Shown here piece by piece: positions 23,467 through 27,918 of a DNA stretch of 27,918 nt (positions within the stretch are counted from its first letter, which is position 1; every line of letters starts with the position of its first letter). Under the pieces are notes generated by a model. The model made no database searches. It saw only the letters and a program-made list of their open reading frames with translations, and had not been told where the DNA came from. This DNA is from UBA2256 sp964531105. GTDB taxonomy: Bacteria > Spirochaetota > Spirochaetia > Treponematales > Rectinemataceae. The position numbers and the translations under genes were made by a program. The stretch spans positions 1 to 27,918 of the forward strand of contig CAZHFN010000026.1 in assembly GCA_964531105.1 (NCBI GenBank), read 5' to 3'.

Positions 23467-23961
23467 ATGAAGAAAATCCTCATCACCCTGCTCGCACTAG
23501 GACTCGTTATTGCAAGTATCGGCGCCCAGAGCATCGACTCTATCTCCAAGGCTTCTACCACCAATTACTACACCAAGACATCCATCAGCGGTGAAGATCT
23601 ATGGAAGGCCTTGGAGAGCTATCAACTCTCGGTATCCATTGCCACGGTCAATGCCGACGGCAGCCCCAACGCAGCCGTGGTAATTCCCGGAGTAACCGCA
23701 GACAGGCAGCACCTCTATTTCGGACTCGCAGCCAACCAGACCGGCATTAATATGAAGGAACGCAAGCTTATAGTGTTAACCGCCACCGGCTACACCCCTC
23801 CCAAGGGCGATCAGAAAATGTCCTACACTGGAGCCAGGATTATCGCCGAATATGTCAGCGACCCGGAACTCCAGAAAAAACTGGTTGAACAGAACAAGGA
23901 CAAGAAAGCCACTGCAAACACCTACTTCCTTAAAATAGTTAAGGTTCTACCCATAGGTTGA
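23467..23961 (+). CDS. Exported pyridoxamine-phosphate-oxidase-like (FMN split-barrel) protein
   Basis: A 164-residue protein with a clear signal peptide (MKKILITLLALGLVIASIGAQS). The mature part resembles the PNPOx-like FMN-binding split barrel: SIATVNADGSPNAAVVIPGVTADRQHLYFGLAANQTGINMKE is the usual strand-turn-strand with N-A/P, followed by LIVLTATGY and GARIIAEYV. Known members are mostly cytoplasmic, so export is unusual. The start at ATG 23467 has AAGGAAGG 8 bases upstream. It is monocistronic with its own promoter and terminator. FMN or F420 binding is expected from the fold but cannot be confirmed; it might serve as a periplasmic flavin reductase or sensor. Confidence 0.7.
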   Translation: MKKILITLLALGLVIASIGAQSIDSISKASTTNYYTKTSISGEDLWKALESYQLSVSIATVNADGSPNAAVVIPGVTADRQHLYFGLAANQTGINMKERKLIVLTATGYTPPKGDQKMSYTGARIIAEYVSDPELQKKLVEQNKDKKATANTYFLKIVKVLPIG

Positions 23962-23990
23962 TCCGGGATTACTCTAGATACTCACGATAA

Positions 23991-24018
23991 GGGGCTGGTT
24001 CACGACCAGCCCCTTTTT
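23991..24018 (+). terminator. Intrinsic terminator after the PNPOx-like gene
   Basis: GGGGCTGGT (23991-23999), TCACG loop, ACCAGCCCC (24005-24013), then TTTTT. Confidence 0.9.
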
Positions 24019-24094
24019 GTTTGTCAGTGGTAGGTGAAGCTTCTGATTCCTGGTTTTCGCCGTAACCCCCGGTCTCCTTAGTGGCTTTGTAGAA

Positions 24095-24130
24095 TATGCG
24101 ATAGTATTCACTTCATTGAAGAATCGCATA
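24095..24130 (+). promoter_or_regulatory. Hairpin in the leader of the VWA lipoprotein gene
   Basis: TATGCGAT (24095-24102) pairs perfectly with ATCGCATA (24123-24130); inside, TTCA (24107-24110) pairs with TGAA (24117-24120). It ends 3 bases before the AAGGAGG ribosome site. It may be an operator or an mRNA structure. Confidence 0.4.
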
Positions 24131-24148
24131 CCTTAAGGAGGCTCGATC

Positions 24149-25746
24149 ATGCTTGATCAGCGATCCTCGAAACGCTCTTCCAACATCAAGTTACAGCTTA
24201 GCTTCCACTGGATCATCGCTCTCTGCCTTATTATCCTGACTGTGCTTGCAGGTTGTGCCAGTAAAGATAGAACGATGAATCCCGTACAGCCCACATCCCC
24301 GGCGACAGGACTCCCCGGAACAATGTACAGCATGGCGATCGAAGCTAATCCGGGCATGGCTTTTGTCGGTTCTTCCAAAGCTGGGGGATTCATCCCCGAT
24401 CCCCCTCCCAGCTACCCTGGTCAGTTTTCCCCCAATTTCAACACCGAAGAATACGACCGTATTGTCGACAATCCCTTTCTCAAGGCTTTGGACGATCCTG
24501 TTTCGACATTCTCCATCGATGTAGACACAGCCAGCTACTCCAACCTGCGCCGCTACCTCATGGAGAACTATGAAATGCCCCCCAAGGATGCGGTCCGAAT
24601 TGAGGAAATGCTCAATTACTTCAATTATGACTATCCCCCCGCGGCAACCGAACATCCTGTAAATACACACTTCTCCATCAGCCCCGCGCCCTGGAACAGT
24701 GAACACCTGCTGCTCCGCGTAGCCCTCTCGGCCAAGAAAATTCCCACCGCCGATCTCCCAGCCTCCAATTTGATATTCCTCATTGACAGCTCCGGCTCCA
24801 TGTACGACGACAACAAGCTGCCCCTCCTCAAGCGCAGCATGCGCATCATGGTGGACCAACTGCGGCCTCAGGATAGAATATCCATCGTCGCTTACGCCGG
24901 CAGCGCCGGCCTCGTGCTTGGCTCTACACCCGGCAGCAAAAAGGAAAAAATCCTAAGCGCTTTCGAGTCACTGGAGGCCGGCGGCTCCACCGCGGGTGGA
25001 GAGGGAATCCAGCTCGCCTACCGCATCGCCAAAGAAAATTTTATATCCGGAGGCAACAACAGGGTAATCCTTTGCACCGATGGTGACTTTAACATAGGCG
25101 TGAGCTCCACCAGCGAACTCGAACGCCTAATCGAAGAAAAGCGCAAAGACAACATTTATCTCACCGTCCTGGGTTTCGGCGAAGGCAATTATAAGGATAG
25201 TCGCATGGAAACCCTGGCCGACAAAGGCAATGGCAACTACGCCTATATCGATTCCCTTATGGAAGGCAACAAGGTTCTGGGCAAGGAAATCTGGGGCAAT
25301 CTATTTGCAGTCGCGAAGGACGTAAAAATCCAGATTGAGTTCAACCCCGCGGCCGTTCGAGAGTACCGGCTCATTGGGTATGAAAACCGCATGTTAGCCC
25401 GGGAGGATTTCAATGACGACACCAAAGATGCCGGAGAAATGGGATCAGGACAGACAGTCACTGCCTTTTACGAATTGGTGCCTCCCCAGGCAGCGCCCAC
25501 TGGCACAGTTAACCCCGATCCCCTGGTATTCCAGAATACCAACCTGATTCCTTCCGACGATCTCGCGGTGTTCAGGCTTCGCTACAAAGAGCCTGGCAAT
25601 GGCCAGGAGGAGAGCAAGCTACTGGAGTCTCGGTTACAAGCCGCCCTACTCGCCAAGCCCCTGGAGGAGAACGACGAGGATTTCCGCTTTGCCAGCGCCG
25701 TGGTCGAATTTGGCATGCTCCTCAGGGATAGCCCTTACAAGGGAGA
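24149..25746 (+). CDS. YfbK-like von Willebrand factor A (VWA) lipoprotein, 3' end in gap
   Basis: 532 codons are visible. After a long basic N-terminus, a hydrophobic stretch ends in the lipobox LAGC with C36, so the protein is likely lipid-anchored. Residues about 100-175 (NPFLKALDDPVSTFSIDVDTASYSNLRR and MPPKDAVRIEEMLNYFNYDY) are the YfbK-type N-terminal domain. The VWA domain follows with the metal-ion adhesion site D213-S-S-G-S217, and ends near NYAYIDSLMEG. The C-terminal region is the DUF3520-type domain and is cut by the gap, missing about 50-70 residues. AAGGAGG lies 8 bases before ATG 24149. Likely a membrane-attached scaffold binding a protein partner; E. coli YfbK has no firm function. 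The continuation of the frame beyond the gap is an artefact. Confidence 0.88.
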
Positions 25747-25846
25747 NNNNNNNNNNNNNNNNNNNNNNNNNNNNNNNNNNNNNNNNNNNNNNNNNNNNNN
25801 NNNNNNNNNNNNNNNNNNNNNNNNNNNNNNNNNNNNNNNNNNNNNN
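25747..25846. other. Scaffold gap (100 N) between VWA lipoprotein and flavoprotein genes
   Basis: Exactly 100 N. It hides the VWA C-terminus and the start of the intergenic region; the AT-rich 25847-25886 beyond it is the leader of the next gene. Confidence 0.97.
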
Positions 25847-25886
25847 TTTTTATATCTATATATTTTTCTTTACTCAGGAGTTGCTC

Positions 25887-27371
25887 ATGACAGTAAAACG
25901 GCTTTTTCTCATGGTTTTCGCAGGCCTTCTTGCCTTAGCCCCCTGCTTCGCCCAGGGCTACGACGCCGACATAATCGTAGTCGGATCGGGCTTGGGTGGC
26001 CATGCCGCAACCTATTCGGCTCTGGAAAATGGCGCAAAGGTACTCTGGGTTGAGAAGAATCCCGTATTGGGCGGTTCCACGGCCATCGCTACCGGCACCT
26101 TTCCTGCAGCGGGCACAACCATGCAGAAAGAAAGGGGTATCGAGGATTCCAACGAACTCTTTATCCAGGACCTCAACCGAATTGGCCACAACAAAGCCGA
26201 CCAGAACATTCTCCGCACCTTTGTCGAAAAGGCCACCGCAGTGTGGGAGTGGTTCGTAAAAGGCGGATTCCAGGTCGACACAAAACGCGGTCCCTTCATC
26301 GACCCCGTGCACAGTGCCTACAGCATCGCCCGAACCTATGTTCCTAGTCCCAATAAATCGAGCATGTATACCGACTTCCTCTATGCGAAAATGGGTCCCT
26401 TCAAGGCCCAGCTCACGGTTCGCCTGAATACCAAGGTCGAATCCTTAGTGGTGGAAAATGGTCGGGTTAAGGGAGTCCTGGTAGTATCCGATCAGGGAAC
26501 CGAAGTCCTGAGAGCCAAGGCGGTAATTCTCGCGACCGGCGGCTACGGCAGCAACAGGGAAATGATCAAGCAGTACTCGCCTAAATATTCCGAAGTGATG
26601 ACCGTCACACTGCCCTTCGCCACCGGCGACGGACACCGCATGGCGGCCGCGATTGGCGCCGACTTGGTCAATATGGATTATATCTGCGCCTACTTCGGTG
26701 GCATGCCCAAGGCTCCCGGCCAGTATGCAATAGGCTTTGGCGACCTCACCTCCGGTGCCGCCGACGGTTGGAAGGGCGAAATCTGGGTAAACCAGCAGGG
26801 CGAGCGTTTTATCAATGAAGATGACGGCGATGAGGATCCCAGGGAAATGGCGCTCAACGAGCAGCCCGACCTGGAGAACTTCATCATATTCGACCAGGGT
26901 ATGGTGGATTTCAACAAACGCTTCCCCATCGGCAACTTTGAAAAGCGCCTCGAGGAAAATGGTTATGCAGTCAAAAAGGCAGACACGATTGAAGATCTCT
27001 GCAAAGCCTTCGGCCTGCCTGCCGACCAGGTCAAGCGAGAAGTCGCGGCCGTCAACGGCGACTACAAAGCCGGCAAGGCGGATCGTTTCGGGAAAAAGCC
27101 AGCTATTGGATTCACCAAAGGTCCCTACTATGGGATCCTCAACCGCGGCACCATCTTCATGACACAGGGTGGCATACGCACCGATATCGGCATGCGCGTT
27201 CTCGACAAAAATGGCCAGTGGATTCCCGGCCTCTACGCCGCGGGCGAAGCCCAGGGCACAAGCCTGTGGGGCGGCCTGGGCATGGCAGGCGGCACCGGCA
27301 ATGCTCCTCCCCTTGTCTTTGGCATGGAAGCGGGCAAGAATGCTGTAAGTGAAGCTAAACTGCTTAAATAA
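25887..27371 (+). CDS. Exported FAD-dependent fumarate-reductase-like flavoprotein
   Basis: A 494-residue protein with a signal peptide (MTVKRLFLMVFAGLLALAPCFAQ), then the FAD-binding start DIIVVGSGLGGHAAT (G33-x-G35-x2-G38), VEKNPVLGGSTAIATG, the middle FAD motif AVILATGGYGSN and the C-terminal PGLYAAGEAQG. This is the flavocytochrome c/fumarate reductase/urocanate reductase family. No haem CxxCH and no FMN-binding domain are present, so electrons must come from a separate carrier. In fumarate reductases the C-terminal block contains an Arg that binds substrate (GANRLGGN-like); here it reads SLWGGLGMAGGTGNAPP with no Arg, so the substrate may not be fumarate. The start at ATG 25887 follows CAGGAG by 6 bases. 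Confidence 0.85.
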   Translation: MTVKRLFLMVFAGLLALAPCFAQGYDADIIVVGSGLGGHAATYSALENGAKVLWVEKNPVLGGSTAIATGTFPAAGTTMQKERGIEDSNELFIQDLNRIGHNKADQNILRTFVEKATAVWEWFVKGGFQVDTKRGPFIDPVHSAYSIARTYVPSPNKSSMYTDFLYAKMGPFKAQLTVRLNTKVESLVVENGRVKGVLVVSDQGTEVLRAKAVILATGGYGSNREMIKQYSPKYSEVMTVTLPFATGDGHRMAAAIGADLVNMDYICAYFGGMPKAPGQYAIGFGDLTSGAADGWKGEIWVNQQGERFINEDDGDEDPREMALNEQPDLENFIIFDQGMVDFNKRFPIGNFEKRLEENGYAVKKADTIEDLCKAFGLPADQVKREVAAVNGDYKAGKADRFGKKPAIGFTKGPYYGILNRGTIFMTQGGIRTDIGMRVLDKNGQWIPGLYAAGEAQGTSLWGGLGMAGGTGNAPPLVFGMEAGKNAVSEAKLLK

Positions 27372-27402
27372 AAGAATTTAATATAGTACCAAAACTATAA
27401 TT

Positions 27403-27437
27403 AAAAGGGCCGCCCGGAGTTTCGGGCAGCCCTTTTT
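27403..27437. terminator. Terminator between flavoprotein and cupin genes
   Basis: AAAAGGGC-C-GCCCG and CGGGC-A-GCCCTTTT form a 13-bp stem with one mismatch, followed by T. The A tract on the left makes it potentially bidirectional for the convergent cupin gene. Confidence 0.85.
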
Positions 27438-27464
27438 AATTCCCAACAAGCTTCAAGGAACTGA

Positions 27465-27803
27465 TTACAGCTTCTGCTTGTACCAGGAAAAATCCTGCCT
27501 GGGCGGCACAAACACATCCAAGTACTCCGCCTCTTCCAGCACTTCTCCCCCGTGAGCCAGCCCCGCCTTCATAAGCATGACATCTCCGGGACCTACGACA
27601 TACTCCCCTTCTCCCTCGATTACCCAGCGCATCTTTCCCCTGAGCATGTTGGTGATCTGATCGAAATCGTGGGTGTGCATGTTCACCGGTCCTACGGGAC
27701 AGGTAATCCGGGCAACCATGGCTTTTTCTGTCTGCACAACCTTGCCCGTAATGACAGGATTCAAGGCTACTCTCTCCAGTTTATCCCAATTGTGTACCGG
27801 CAT
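27465..27803 (-). CDS. Small single-domain cupin protein
   Basis: A 112-residue protein with a cupin_2-type barrel. Motif 1 is H43-T-H45-DFDQ (usual HxH...Q/E) followed by G56; motif 2 is GDVMLMKAGLAHGGEV with H84. These would hold a metal ion. No signal peptide is present. The start at ATG 27803 has AAGGAG 6-11 bases upstream on the minus strand; the frame runs a further 14 codons without a ribosome site. Cupins of this size bind sugars, keto-acids or metals, or act as small enzymes; substrate not assignable. It appears monocistronic; the remaining 115 bases to the window end hold no recognisable gene. Confidence 0.82.
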   Translation of the reverse strand: MPVHNWDKLERVALNPVITGKVVQTEKAMVARITCPVGPVNMHTHDFDQITNMLRGKMRWVIEGEGEYVVGPGDVMLMKAGLAHGGEVLEEAEYLDVFVPPRQDFSWYKQKL

Positions 27804-27918
27804 TCTTTTCTCCTTCGGAATTACTGCCGGGCTTGCGCACGGCACTTTCAGGCTAGACTCATGCTACATGCAGGCCTAACCGGGGTCAATGGCTGATCGT
27901 TAAATTGTATGATGTTTA

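Noticed and set aside
1..27918. CRISPR arrays, tRNA or rRNA genes, insertion sequences
   Set aside because: Reading both strands, I saw no regularly spaced repeats, no cloverleaf with CCA end, no rRNA-like block and no transposase.

Overview
The window looks like a piece of a draft or metagenome-assembled genome from an anaerobic, Gram-negative, probably spirochaetal bacterium (Treponema/Spirochaeta/Rectinema-like). The lineage is inferred from protein character: a Treponema-type ODP di-iron metallo-beta-lactamase, AsnA-type asparagine synthesis, a DUF401 permease, CstA, several ferredoxin and flavin redox proteins, lipoproteins and signal peptides. No rRNA or other marker gene is present to prove it. 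Six runs of exactly 100 N (9365-9464, 12523-12622, 14619-14718, 17065-17164, 21066-21165, 25747-25846) are scaffold gaps of nominal size. Every reading frame that crosses one needs caution, and two apparent fusion proteins are gap artefacts.

Left end (1-3042): the C-terminal part of a large adenine-specific DNA methyltransferase, followed by a tightly packed, AT-richer trio of a dual-OB (DuOB) protein and two DUF488 proteins. This looks like a horizontally acquired modification or defence-associated cassette. Then come a secreted Sel1-repeat protein, a PlsC-like acyltransferase, and an Hsp20 gene preceded by a textbook sigma-54 promoter and an upstream perfect palindrome. A ferredoxin-like redox protein, an M29 aminopeptidase (minus strand) and a small DUF493 protein follow.

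Centre (8834-15708, all minus strand): the most striking locus. In transcription order it encodes an oxygen-binding di-iron (ODP) metallo-beta-lactamase domain joined by a coiled coil to the start of a GGDEF domain, and a receiver domain whose phospho-acceptor Asp is Glu (perhaps the same polypeptide, across a gap). Next come a membrane HEAT-repeat/GT2 glycosyltransferase and a membrane-anchored clan GH-A-like glycosidase. Overlapping stop and start codons couple the last three. The simplest reading is an oxygen- or iron-sensing, c-di-GMP-linked polysaccharide synthesis and processing system.

Right half: CstA-type peptide/pyruvate transporter with a clear sigma-70 promoter and terminator; an operon of a 93-residue unknown protein, an ArsA/Get3-like ATPase, a membrane-anchored unknown protein and a MIP18/DUF59 protein (possible Fe-S or metal-cofactor handling); a DUF401 permease that appears to use an ATT start codon; a class I/II aminotransferase convergent with asnA (aspartate supply and asparagine synthesis); an exported PNPOx-like flavin-binding protein; a YfbK-like VWA lipoprotein; an exported fumarate-reductase-like flavoprotein; and a small cupin. 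No tRNA, rRNA, insertion sequence or CRISPR array was seen.
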